DNA of 13,164 nucleotides from Thermotoga sp. (GTDB lineage: Bacteria; Thermotogota; Thermotogae; B3-G13). The translations under genes were made by a program, and so were the position numbers. Location of the stretch: positions 1-13,164 of the forward strand of contig QNAT01000007.1 of assembly GCA_003641555.1 (NCBI GenBank), read 5' to 3'. This document shows positions 1 to 6,915 of this stretch, one piece after another. The first letter of the stretch is position 1. Each line of letters begins with the position of its first letter. The notes beneath the pieces were generated by a model. It had not been told where the DNA came from and ran no database searches. It worked only from the letters and a program-made list of their open reading frames with translations.

Positions 1-108
1 TCCCACAAACTGATTATCATTTGATAATCGTTTTGACTTTACCCGGCTTACCCAACCACGATGCTCTCCATAAAAGTAGTGTAACATTATTGGCTTTTTC
101 ATTTCCAT
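1..108 (-). CDS. Possible partial ORF running off the left edge
   Basis: On the minus strand an ATG at 106-108 opens a frame that stays open for 36 codons to position 1 and continues outside the window. A second in-frame ATG lies at 100-102. The visible residues begin MEMKKPIMLHYFYGEHRGW and are rich in basic residues. I do not recognise a family. No well-placed Shine-Dalgarno site precedes either ATG; an AGGAGG-like sequence on this strand lies more than 20 nt upstream. A frame this short occurs often by chance in AT-rich DNA, so it may not be a gene. Confidence 0.2.
   Translation of the reverse strand, partial: MEMKKPIMLHYFYGEHRGWVSRVKSKRLSNDNQFVG
12..29. repeat. Perfect 8-bp inverted repeat with 2-nt centre
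   Basis: GATTATCA (12-19) and TGATAATC (22-29) are exact reverse complements around TT. It could be an operator-like dyad or a small hairpin. No T-run follows on either strand, so it does not look like an intrinsic terminator. It also falls inside the doubtful partial ORF. Confidence 0.4.
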
Positions 109-134
109 ATTTATATTGTACGAGGAGTTTACCT

Positions 135-205
135 CCTGTCCGATTCGCCAAAGGCGAATGATATTATGGAACTCCGTTCCATCGGACAGGTTTAAAAACC
201 TGTCC
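135..205. repeat. Two-armed inverted-repeat element fused to a second palindrome
   Basis: An outer stem pairs CCTGTCCGAT (135-144) with ATCGGACAGG (181-190). Inside it sit two perfect 7-bp hairpins with 3-nt loops: 143-149/153-159 and 166-172/176-182. They share two bases with each side of the outer stem, giving a cloverleaf-like fold. The right arm (184-193) also pairs perfectly with 196-205 (10 bp, 2-nt loop), so two folds compete for the same arm. A T6 tract (213-218) follows the second palindrome on the plus strand, so it could act weakly as a terminator. The segment 184-211 is repeated at 398-425. This looks like a small non-autonomous palindromic element of the REP or MITE kind. Confidence 0.6.
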
Positions 206-287
206 CTACGACTTTTTTGAAACGATTGCACCTTAACATTCTATTTTCAAATACCTCTTTTTGCAATACTCCTTTATGTTCATTTAT

Positions 288-323
288 GTTCATTTCTTTT
301 GTCTTGATACAAAAGAAATGAAC
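288..323. repeat. 15-bp perfect hairpin
   Basis: Positions 288-302 and 309-323 are exact reverse complements around a 6-nt loop (CTTGAT). The stem is A/T-rich, and no U-tract follows on either strand, so it is not a classical intrinsic terminator. A short direct repeat (ATGTTCATTT) lies on its left side. It may be a dispersed palindromic element or an RNA-stabilising 3' hairpin for transcripts reading out of mnmG. Confidence 0.5.
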
Positions 324-397
324 CAAAGAAAAGATCAAAACCTCAACAGGACACACTGTCTTTTGTGGATCAATTTCATCTCATACTATAACTATAT

Positions 398-425
398 GGA
401 CAGGTTTGAAGACCAGTCCCTACGA
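398..425. repeat. Second copy of the 28-nt palindromic repeat, overlapping the mnmG stop
   Basis: This copy matches 184-211 at 25 of 28 positions; both begin GGACAGGTTT and end GTCCCTACGA. The stem here has one A/A mismatch (GGACAGGT against ACCAGTCC). It overlaps the end of mnmG: the minus-strand reading of its right end, TCG TAG, supplies the last serine codon and the stop. The hairpin could mark the 3' end of the mnmG transcript, but no U-tract follows it. Confidence 0.55.
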
Positions 426-2327
426 AATGACTGCGTTATGATTTTTTCTCCACTCTTTACTCTTCAAATATACCATTAAAACAGATATGTCTGCAGGTGT
501 TACGCCCGATATACGGCTGGCCTGTCCGAGCGTCTCAGGCCTGACATATGAAAGTTTCTGTCTGGATTCGATAGATATGTTGGATATAGCATTGTAATCT
601 ATATTTGGGGGTATCTTAATAGATTCGATGGATTCGAGTTTTTTAACCTCATTTTCCTCTCTTTCTATATAGCCCGCATATTTTACCTCTATTTCCACCT
701 CTTCCACAATTTCCTTATCCCTTATTGGTACAGGATCTAAAGGATGGATATCTGAATATCTTAACTCGGGTCTCAACAATAAAGAATGTAGTGTAACGGT
801 GCCAGAAGGAGCTTTGCTGCCTTTATTCACAAATATCTCTTTGATCTTTTCGGGCACTTTTACTCGCGAAGCCTTCAATCTTTCTATAGCTTCCTTTACT
901 TTCCTCTCTTTCCACAATACTTTTTCATACCTTTCTTTCGGTATCAAACCAACCTCATAGCCGTATTTTGTGAGCCTGATATCGGCATTGTTGAACCTCA
1001 ATAACAATCTGTATTCGGCACGTGAGGTGAGTAATCTGTAAGGCTCTGAAATACTTTTGGTAACGAGGTCATCGATCATAACTCCTATGTATGCATCCGA
1101 TCTCTTGAGTACTATTGATTCTTCTCCTCTGAGCTTACGAACCACGTTTATTCCAGCCATTATTCCCTGACCTGCCGCCTCTTCATAGCCACTCGTACCA
1201 TTTATCTGGCCAGCAAAAAATAGATTCTGAACGACTTTACATTCCAGTGAATGATAAAGCTGTTCAGGGGGAAGATAATCATATTCTATGGCATATGCAG
1301 GACGTGTCATTATGGCGTGCTCCAATCCGGGTAATGTTCTCAGCATCTTAACCTGAACATCGTAGGGAAGACTTGTGCTGAAACCCTGGATATAATACTC
1401 GTTGGTCTCCTTTCCTTCAGGTTCTATGAAAAGAGGATGACTCTTCTTATCCTTGAATTTTACCACCTTATCTTCTATTGAAGGACAATATCTTGGACCT
1501 ATGCCACTTATCAATTTCGTATCCCCATACAGTGGGGAACGGTATAGATTCTTTCTTATTATTTCATGCGTCGTTTCATTGGTGCGAGTTAGATAACAGG
1601 GATAATCTGGAGGAAGTATTTTTGGGGTACTCGTATAGGAAAAGGCAAGTGGTTCATCGGATGTCATCTGCTTTTGCAAACCAGAGAAATCTATCGTATT
1701 TCCATCTACGCGGGATGGGGTACCAGTTTTAAATCTTTTTAAAACCAGGCCTAAAGGTAATAAGGAGAGAGATAAGTGATTTGAAGGAAATTGGCCCAAC
1801 CTTCCTCCTTCCAGGGTCTTCGAACCTATGAACAATTTCCCTCGTAGAAATGTGCCAGTGGTTATTACAACAGCCCTTGCAGAGTAAAATATCCCAAGAT
1901 TATCCAGAACTCCATTTACTTTACCGTTTTCTACCACAACATCTGTTATCATGCGCTGTCGCAAATAGAGATTCGGCTGTTTTTCAAGACGGAGTTTCAT
2001 CTTCTTACTGTATTCTACCTTATCTGCCTGGGCTCTCATTACATGCATTGCCAGTCCTTTTTTCGTATTGAGTATCCTCACATTTATCATGGTATCGTCT
2101 ATATTCTTTCCCATCTCTCCACCGAGCGCATCTACTTCTCTTGCCAGGTGTCCTTTAGCAGGTCCGCCTATGGAAGGATTACAGGGCATCCAGGCAACAG
2201 CATCCAGGTTTATATCGAATAAAGCTGTCTTAAACCCAAGCCGTGCAGTCACAAAAGCAGCTTCACTGCCTGCATGCCCGGCACCTATTACTATAACATC
2301 ATAGTTGTATTCATCATCGATTTTCAT
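420..2327 (-). CDS. mnmG: MnmG (GidA), tRNA wobble-uridine modification enzyme
   Basis: FAD-dependent subunit that, with MnmE, installs the (carboxymethyl)aminomethyl group at C5 of U34 in several tRNAs in the cytoplasm. The N-terminal dinucleotide-binding motif [10 protein letters not shown] lies at residues 15-24. The conserved segment [12 protein letters not shown] (49-60), the later [13 protein letters not shown], the [19 protein letters not shown] region and [11 protein letters not shown] are all family signatures. The two conserved cysteines, C49 and the one in RYCPS, are both present. The length of 635 aa is normal for the family. The start ATG overlaps the stop of the upstream transporter gene as ATGA, so translation is probably coupled. 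The last two codons fall inside a palindromic repeat. No mnmE is visible in the window. Confidence 0.97.
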   Translation of the reverse strand: MKIDDEYNYDVIVIGAGHAGSEAAFVTARLGFKTALFDINLDAVAWMPCNPSIGGPAKGHLAREVDALGGEMGKNIDDTMINVRILNTKKGLAMHVMRAQADKVEYSKKMKLRLEKQPNLYLRQRMITDVVVENGKVNGVLDNLGIFYSARAVVITTGTFLRGKLFIGSKTLEGGRLGQFPSNHLSLSLLPLGLVLKRFKTGTPSRVDGNTIDFSGLQKQMTSDEPLAFSYTSTPKILPPDYPCYLTRTNETTHEIIRKNLYRSPLYGDTKLISGIGPRYCPSIEDKVVKFKDKKSHPLFIEPEGKETNEYYIQGFSTSLPYDVQVKMLRTLPGLEHAIMTRPAYAIEYDYLPPEQLYHSLECKVVQNLFFAGQINGTSGYEEAAGQGIMAGINVVRKLRGEESIVLKRSDAYIGVMIDDLVTKSISEPYRLLTSRAEYRLLLRFNNADIRLTKYGYEVGLIPKERYEKVLWKERKVKEAIERLKASRVKVPEKIKEIFVNKGSKAPSGTVTLHSLLLRPELRYSDIHPLDPVPIRDKEIVEEVEIEVKYAGYIEREENEVKKLESIESIKIPPNIDYNAISNISIESRQKLSYVRPETLGQASRISGVTPADISVLMVYLKSKEWRKNHNAVIS

Positions 2328-3037
2328 GTTTTTTGTGTCTCTGCAGTAAGAGATTTACTCCCTTTCCATAGATGTACAGCAAGGTAAATGAACGGAGTAT
2401 CTAAGGCGGCGATTATGAGTTTGAACAGGTAAGTGGTCAACAATATTTGCCAGAAGATATTCATTGGAAAGACTCCTAAAAATGCTATTGTACAGAAAAC
2501 AGCAGAATCTATTCCCTGGCTTACCATAGTGGAAAAATTGTTACGCATCCATAGGAAATGACCTCTGGTCTTATGTTTCCACATGTGGAAAGCCCAGACA
2601 TCATGAGATTGAGAAATGATATATGCGATCGTACTGGCAACGGCAATTCTGGGAATTAAGCCAAATAGCACTTTCATGTGAGGATTAGCGAAATCTGCCT
2701 TTGCAGGGGTAAACCATAATGCAAATTGCATCGTCACGACCATAAAAAGAAGACTATAAAATCCTATGAAGACACCCTTTTGTGCCTCTTTCTTACCATA
2801 GATCTCACTCAGTATATCTGTTGCAAAAAATGTACTACCGTAAAGAATATTTCCAAGTGTAGCAGTCACACCAAATAATGTAATCGTTTTGAGCACCTGT
2901 ATATTACACAGTATAGAATTTATGGCTATTAGAGCAAATAAACCCTCACGCTTAAAAACTCGAAACACGAAAACTGCCAATCCCAGATCGACAAAGATAA
3001 ATGTAAACCAGAGCAATTCGTTATATCCAAAAGACAT
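2324..3037 (-). CDS. Queuosine precursor transporter, VUT/YhhQ family
   Basis: Integral inner-membrane protein of 237 aa with about six hydrophobic segments, at roughly residues 8-26, 33-50, 56-78, 88-110, 126-142 and 172-220. Family features include the acidic motif [15 protein letters not shown] (about 71-85), the central SQSHDVWAF (143-150) and [19 protein letters not shown] (163-181), where Arg, Asn, Ser, Gln and Asp are typical. The family imports queuosine precursors such as preQ0 or preQ1 for G34 modification of tRNA. The ATG at 3035-3037 has a duplicated Shine-Dalgarno, AGGTGAGGTGA, with the proximal copy 6 nt upstream. It overlaps mnmG by 4 nt, so the operon links import for Q34 with U34 modification. 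The exact substrate cannot be read from the sequence. Confidence 0.88.
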   Translation of the reverse strand: MSFGYNELLWFTFIFVDLGLAVFVFRVFKREGLFALIAINSILCNIQVLKTITLFGVTATLGNILYGSTFFATDILSEIYGKKEAQKGVFIGFYSLLFMVVTMQFALWFTPAKADFANPHMKVLFGLIPRIAVASTIAYIISQSHDVWAFHMWKHKTRGHFLWMRNNFSTMVSQGIDSAVFCTIAFLGVFPMNIFWQILLTTYLFKLIIAALDTPFIYLAVHLWKGSKSLTAETQKT

Positions 3038-3057
3038 CTTTTCTCACCTCACCTAAC

Positions 3058-3081
3058 ATTTTATCATCTTTTTTACTTTGT
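3058..3081 (-). promoter_or_regulatory. Possible extended -10 promoter for the transporter-mnmG operon
   Basis: Read on the minus strand, TGATAAAAT (TAAAAT at 3058-3063) resembles an extended -10 box. A weak GGGACA lies 18 nt upstream. The predicted start point would be only about 12-14 nt before the ATG and would fall in the Shine-Dalgarno, so this call is tentative. Confidence 0.25.
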
Positions 3082-3118
3082 TGTCCCCTTCGTATTTAAT
3101 TCGCAGCAGATTTATTTT

Positions 3119-3157
3119 GCCACGAATTTACACGAAATCTATTTATTCAACATTGAT
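3119..3157. repeat. Short copy of a dispersed CCACGAATT-type repeat
   Basis: The segment starts GCCACGAATTTACAC and continues AAATCTATTTAT and CAACATT. The reverse complement of 10296-10371 carries the same blocks in the same order with a few extra bases between them. It lies just upstream of the promoter for the receptor gene. It appears to be a shortened copy of a small intergenic element. Confidence 0.45.
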
Positions 3158-3176
3158 CTTACAAGATATCCCATTA

Positions 3177-3202
3177 ATATGATATAATTTTTATTATCAT
3201 AT
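3177..3202 (+). promoter_or_regulatory. Extended -10 promoter inside a palindrome, upstream of the receptor operon
   Basis: TGATATAAT (3180-3188) matches the extended -10 consensus TGnTATAAT exactly. I see no convincing -35 box, which extended -10 promoters can lack. The start point would be near 3195, giving a short leader. The -10 lies within a dyad, ATATGATA (3177-3184) and TATCATAT (3195-3202), which could be an operator or simply AT-rich coincidence. Confidence 0.5.
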
Positions 3203-3208
3203 CACAAA

Positions 3209-5071
3209 TTGGGATGGTTTGCGTTGAGAAAAAGGGCAGAGTTTACGATCTTACTTTTACTCTTATTTACATCGCTTATTTTAAGTGCAAAAAATACTAT
3301 TGTAGTTACTGGTGATGAATCATTTCCTCCCTTTGAATTCGTGAATGAGAAAGGAAACTTTGTTGGCTACAACGTAGATGTCATAAATGCCATAGCGACA
3401 AAACTCAATTGGGAAGTCATCTTTAAACCGATGGCATGGGCAGATGCGAAGAAAGCCTTGAGAGAAGGAAGAGTAGATGCTATAGAAGGGATGGCATATT
3501 CGCAAGAAAGGGCTAAAATATATGATTTCTCAAACCCCACTCTGGTAAGCTTTCATGGTATATTTGTGAAAACCGATGTTGTGGGTGTAAATTCGATAAC
3601 AGATCTGAAGGGATATCAGGTTGCCGTTCAAAAAGGAGATATAATGGAAGAATATCTGAAAAACAAGAATGTTGTGCTGGTAGAGGTTCCGGATCAGAAG
3701 ATGGCACTCATGAAACTTCAGAGAAACGAAGTCATTGCCTTTGTGGGTAACAATTGGTTGTTTTCCTATTTATTAAGAAATCTGAAGATCAAGGATATCA
3801 AGCGTGTAGGAGAGCCCTTATATCCCACAGATTATTGCATAGCTGTTCAAAAGGGAAATACTGTACTTATAACTCAGATAAATGAAGCCATAGATTTGTT
3901 GAAGAAAGAAGGAATTATTGAAAAACTTCAAAAAAAATGGTTTGAGCAGATAAAAGATAAACAAAAGGATCTGGTTTGGCTGCCCTGGATTGTAGTTGTA
4001 CTACTTGCTATTCTCTGCCTTTATCTTTTCTTAAATGGTATCAAAATAAAACATCGGATTCGAGAAGAATTGGAAAAAACTAAAAAGCAAACTCTTCTCG
4101 AAAAAATAAACTGTGAAAAGTTGCGTTCGATATTCGATCTATCCCAATTTACCCGTAAATCATTCTCTGAAAATGAAATCTTTACGAAGGCATTGGAAAT
4201 CGCTTTAAAGGTTGTACCTTCTGCAGATGCGGGAAGTATAATTATGAAGGATGAGGATGGCAAATACTCGTACAAGAAATTCAAAGGATATGGAGACTCC
4301 CTGAAAAAAGTCAAGTTTACAGAAAGACAGTTGTTGGGAATAAGAGATAAGGTGATAATCCTGCAGAATTTGGAGCAAATGGACAGCGAACTCTTGACCC
4401 CTGGGCAATTCGAACTCATAGATCAGGCAGATGGATTTCGCATGTCATCTCTTATTATCGCTCCGATTAAAAGCAAAAGAGAATTCTTTGGGCAGATAAG
4501 TCTGGATAGTAAAGAAAAGTTTGCGTTCAAAGAAAAAGATAGATATATCCTCTCATTGGTTGCCAGTGTTGTTGCTAATTTCATTGAGCATTCTAATCTG
4601 CGTAAAGAGATAGAAAATGTTAAAAGAGATGAGATACTTCTAAAGGAAAGATTCGAACATATAAGAGAAAATCTCGAGCAAATCAGCGAAAAGATGCTGT
4701 TAGAGGTGAAAGATCTTGGAAAATCGATAGCATCTATCCAAAATATCAGGTGTGAAAGTGAGAAGGCCGAGAGAGATTTGAGGAGAATATTATCAGTTCT
4801 TTTTCTTGAATCCGAATTCGTGAAAGATATCTGTCTACTGGAGTATCGTGATAATGGATGGCATGTATCTTTTAATTCATCTATTACCGGGTACATAGAT
4901 GAATTCTCAAATATTCCGAAATCTGTTGATATCGAAATGATGAAGGGACTGATAGAGAAAGGGATAAAAGAAGTATCTCCCATGCTTTACTCCAATATTC
5001 TCGTTCAACTCCTACCACTGTCAAAGACTGTAGTTCGCATTTCTTTGAAGGAGTCAGATAAAACGATATAA
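3209..5071 (+). CDS. Membrane receptor: solute-binding (SBP_bac_3-like) domain, TM helix, GAF domain
   Basis: Residues 10-27 form a signal peptide, probably cleaved after LILSA. Residues 30-247 are a family-3 solute-binding domain with TGDESFPPFEF, GYNVDVINAIA and the ligand-contact region SQERAKIYDFSNP (98-110), typical of amino-acid binding. A single TM helix (about 257-277) leads to a cytoplasmic GAF domain (about 305-462), a charged coiled-coil (463-525) and a C-terminal domain (525-620) resembling an incomplete second GAF. No kinase, GGDEF or methyl-accepting region is present. The start is uncertain: TTG at 3209 has no Shine-Dalgarno, while TTG at 3224, after GGGATGG, gives a neater signal peptide. 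The TAA stop is followed directly, in the same frame, by the ATG of the HD-GYP gene, so the two may be halves of one sensor. Confidence 0.85.
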   Translation: MGWFALRKRAEFTILLLLLFTSLILSAKNTIVVTGDESFPPFEFVNEKGNFVGYNVDVINAIATKLNWEVIFKPMAWADAKKALREGRVDAIEGMAYSQERAKIYDFSNPTLVSFHGIFVKTDVVGVNSITDLKGYQVAVQKGDIMEEYLKNKNVVLVEVPDQKMALMKLQRNEVIAFVGNNWLFSYLLRNLKIKDIKRVGEPLYPTDYCIAVQKGNTVLITQINEAIDLLKKEGIIEKLQKKWFEQIKDKQKDLVWLPWIVVVLLAILCLYLFLNGIKIKHRIREELEKTKKQTLLEKINCEKLRSIFDLSQFTRKSFSENEIFTKALEIALKVVPSADAGSIIMKDEDGKYSYKKFKGYGDSLKKVKFTERQLLGIRDKVIILQNLEQMDSELLTPGQFELIDQADGFRMSSLIIAPIKSKREFFGQISLDSKEKFAFKEKDRYILSLVASVVANFIEHSNLRKEIENVKRDEILLKERFEHIRENLEQISEKMLLEVKDLGKSIASIQNIRCESEKAERDLRRILSVLFLESEFVKDICLLEYRDNGWHVSFNSSITGYIDEFSNIPKSVDIEMMKGLIEKGIKEVSPMLYSNILVQLLPLSKTVVRISLKESDKTI

Positions 5072-5704
5072 ATGGAGATATTGGAACCATTGTTACTCTT
5101 TTCCGATTCCATACTCAGGGACGCAAATTTCGTATCTTTGAGGAAAAAGCAAGATATTACCGGACTGAAGAACGTATCTTATCTAATAGATATTGTGGAT
5201 GGCTATCCTGAAGGTAACAGTGAATTAGTAGCAGATTATGCCGTTAGATTGGCACAGAAGATGGGTTTAGATGAAGAAAGTATAAATACTCTGTATTTTG
5301 CTTCCTTCACACGCGATATAGGAAAACTATTGATAGATGAGAAAATCTTACGAAAATCCTCGAAACTAACGGATACAGAGTACGATCAAATAAAATTACA
5401 TCCTGTTTATGGTGAAAAGATAGTCGAGACTATTTATCCAGATGCAGCGAAGATAATCAGGCATCATCATGAGAGGTATGATGGTAGTGGCTATCCAGAT
5501 GGATTCAAGGGAAACAAGATCCCTCTGGAATCTCGAATACTCTTTGCCGTGCTTTCCTATTTTGCCATGAAAAATGATAGACCCTATAGAAAAGCATTGA
5601 CTAAGAAAGAGTGTATAAGAGAATTGTATAAAGGTAGAGGCAAGGAGTGGGATACAAAGGTCGTAGATGTTTTTTTGAATGAGATTGTTAGAGATGAGGA
5701 CTGA
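5072..5704 (+). CDS. Degenerate HD-GYP domain protein
   Basis: Residues 45-205 align with HD-GYP domains, which hydrolyse cyclic di-GMP in the cytoplasm. The hallmark HHERYDGSGYP (132-142) is intact, as are IPLESRIL (150-157) and DRPYR (169-173). Metal ligands are missing: the first histidine is Asn49 (GNSELV), the HD pair is Arg81-Asp82 (FTRDIGK), and the late aspartate of the usual VADVYDAL is replaced at about Leu161 (FAVLSYFAMK). His110, His132 and His133 remain. It may bind rather than cleave a ligand. The start abuts the receptor stop (TAA-ATG, same frame); the nearest AAGGAG (5048-5053) is 18 nt away, too far for normal initiation, so translation may depend on reinitiation. The N-terminal 30 residues look like the tail of the receptor's last domain. 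The stop overlaps the next gene by one base. Confidence 0.85.
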   Translation: MEILEPLLLFSDSILRDANFVSLRKKQDITGLKNVSYLIDIVDGYPEGNSELVADYAVRLAQKMGLDEESINTLYFASFTRDIGKLLIDEKILRKSSKLTDTEYDQIKLHPVYGEKIVETIYPDAAKIIRHHHERYDGSGYPDGFKGNKIPLESRILFAVLSYFAMKNDRPYRKALTKKECIRELYKGRGKEWDTKVVDVFLNEIVRDED

Positions 5705-6237
5705 TGTTTTCATTTGAGTTTTTGATTCTCGAACAAAGATTGATAGACACACAAAACATATTCAAGTATTATCAATCTTATCCAACTAAACCTGCAACAC
5801 GCATCGTATATTATACAACCACTTATAACCCAACACCAACCTTTTATACGAAATCGTATATAATGGATTTGATAGCACTCCTATCCAATAAATACAATGT
5901 TGATTCAGGTCTGGTAAAGGCAATGGTGGAAGTGGAATCGAGCTTTTCTCCTTTTTCTATTTCTTCCAAAGGTGCCCTGGGATTGATGCAATTGATGCCA
6001 GATGCCTGTAAGGATTGGGTGAAAGGTAAAGATTATCTTGACCCGGTGGCAAATCTGGGAGGAGGAATTAGATACTTAAAGAACCTTCTGAAGGAGTTTC
6101 ACGGCGATGTAAAACTCGCTCTCATGGCGTATAATGCAGGTATGAGTGCTGTTAAGAATAAGAAGATAAGCCCAGAAGTGGTGAAGTATGCCGATGCCAT
6201 TCTGAACGTATGGAAAAATAAATATGGGGGGAAGTAG
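5704..6237 (+). CDS. Lytic transglycosylase, SLT family
   Basis: Residues 54-172 form a goose-lysozyme-like SLT domain that cleaves the glycan strand of peptidoglycan. Visible motifs are VEVESSFSPFSISSKGALG with catalytic Glu78, GLMQLMP (93-99), NLGGGIRYLKNLL and LALMAYNAG (138-146). The first 53 residues are rich in Tyr, Thr and Pro and contain no hydrophobic signal peptide or lipobox, which is unusual for an enzyme acting outside the membrane. An internal ATG at codon 54 begins the SLT domain itself. The ATG overlaps the HD-GYP stop (TGATG), and the next gene begins 2 nt after the stop, so it belongs to the same transcript. Export could use a non-classical route, or the true start may differ. 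Confidence 0.9.
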   Translation: MFSFEFLILEQRLIDTQNIFKYYQSYPTKPATRIVYYTTTYNPTPTFYTKSYIMDLIALLSNKYNVDSGLVKAMVEVESSFSPFSISSKGALGLMQLMPDACKDWVKGKDYLDPVANLGGGIRYLKNLLKEFHGDVKLALMAYNAGMSAVKNKKISPEVVKYADAILNVWKNKYGGK

Positions 6238-6239
6238 TA

Positions 6240-6887
6240 ATGGCAGGAAAGAAGAAAAAGGGAAAAGGAAAAATCTTCTTCTGGATTTGTTTCCTTCTTT
6301 TCCTATTTTTGATCTGGATGTATCTCGATTTCGAGTTCCAGAAGATCAACTATGCAGGTGGTGTTCCTTTGAAAGATTGGCGCAGTTTTGCCAGTTATTT
6401 CCTTTCCAAAGTACCCTACTTCAAAAAAAAGGTCGAATATAGCCCTAAGTACATCCTTCCTCTTGCTCAACAGTATGAATTAGAAGTGGGGAGGCTCAAT
6501 GCTTACTTCTCTAAATTAAATGAAGAAATAAAGGTGAAAGAAGACAAGTTGTCGGAAAAGGAAAAGGAGTTGAAAGAAAAAGAACAGCAACTGAAGTTAG
6601 AAAAGGCGAGATATAACTCTGATCTGAAGGCATTGAACGCAGAAAAGGCAAGATGGGAGGACTACAATATGAGGTTGAACAAACTGGCACAATGGATGTC
6701 CAATGCGGATGCTTCTAAGATAGTCGGGGCACTGAAGGACAAAAGCATATCAGCCACCGACATAGCATCTGCATTTCTGCGTATGGATGATTCCGCTGTG
6801 GGGGATATTCTTCAATCGTTAGCCACTGTGGATCCAACAAAAGCAGCTGCTATAATCTCTCATATGAGTAAGCCCTCCACTCAATAA
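6240..6887 (+). CDS. Membrane-anchored coiled-coil protein with MotE/MgtE_N-like C-terminus
   Basis: A lysine-rich N-terminus (MAGKKKKGKGK) precedes one TM helix at about residues 12-29. A lysine- and glutamate-rich coiled-coil spans about 75-150. The C-terminal 58 residues (158-215) are helical, with the F..MD pattern of MgtE N-terminal/FliG-like domains found in MotE-family proteins. The strong Shine-Dalgarno GGGGGGAAG lies about 6 nt before the ATG. It is the last gene of the receptor operon. Its neighbours work on peptidoglycan and no flagellar genes are visible, so a scaffold or regulator role at the cell wall is possible. The same helical pattern recurs at the end of the facing penicillin-binding protein. 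Confidence 0.75.
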   Translation: MAGKKKKGKGKIFFWICFLLFLFLIWMYLDFEFQKINYAGGVPLKDWRSFASYFLSKVPYFKKKVEYSPKYILPLAQQYELEVGRLNAYFSKLNEEIKVKEDKLSEKEKELKEKEQQLKLEKARYNSDLKALNAEKARWEDYNMRLNKLAQWMSNADASKIVGALKDKSISATDIASAFLRMDDSAVGDILQSLATVDPTKAAAIISHMSKPSTQ

Positions 6888-6915
6888 AAGTATCCATTCC
6901 AGTTTGATGAAGACC

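Noticed and set aside
135..425. Possible CRISPR array in the repeat-rich left end
   Set aside because: Only two copies of the 28-nt repeat, irregularly spaced, imperfectly palindromic and with no cas genes.
261..479. A 72-codon plus-strand open frame
   Set aside because: It runs through the 15-bp hairpin and the palindromic repeat and into the mnmG 3' end, has no Shine-Dalgarno, and its composition is not protein-like.
505..535. Apparent extra copy of the CCTGTCC repeat core
   Set aside because: It falls in conserved mnmG coding sequence ([11 protein letters not shown]) and lacks the rest of the repeat, so it is a coincidence of codons.
4021..4983. Long minus-strand open frames (132 and 186 codons) inside the receptor gene
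   Set aside because: They are antisense to a well-supported coding region, serine- and phenylalanine-rich as expected of shadow frames, and match no family I recognise.
6888..6915. Possible bidirectional terminator between convergent genes
   Set aside because: The 28-nt gap shows no stable hairpin and no T-run.
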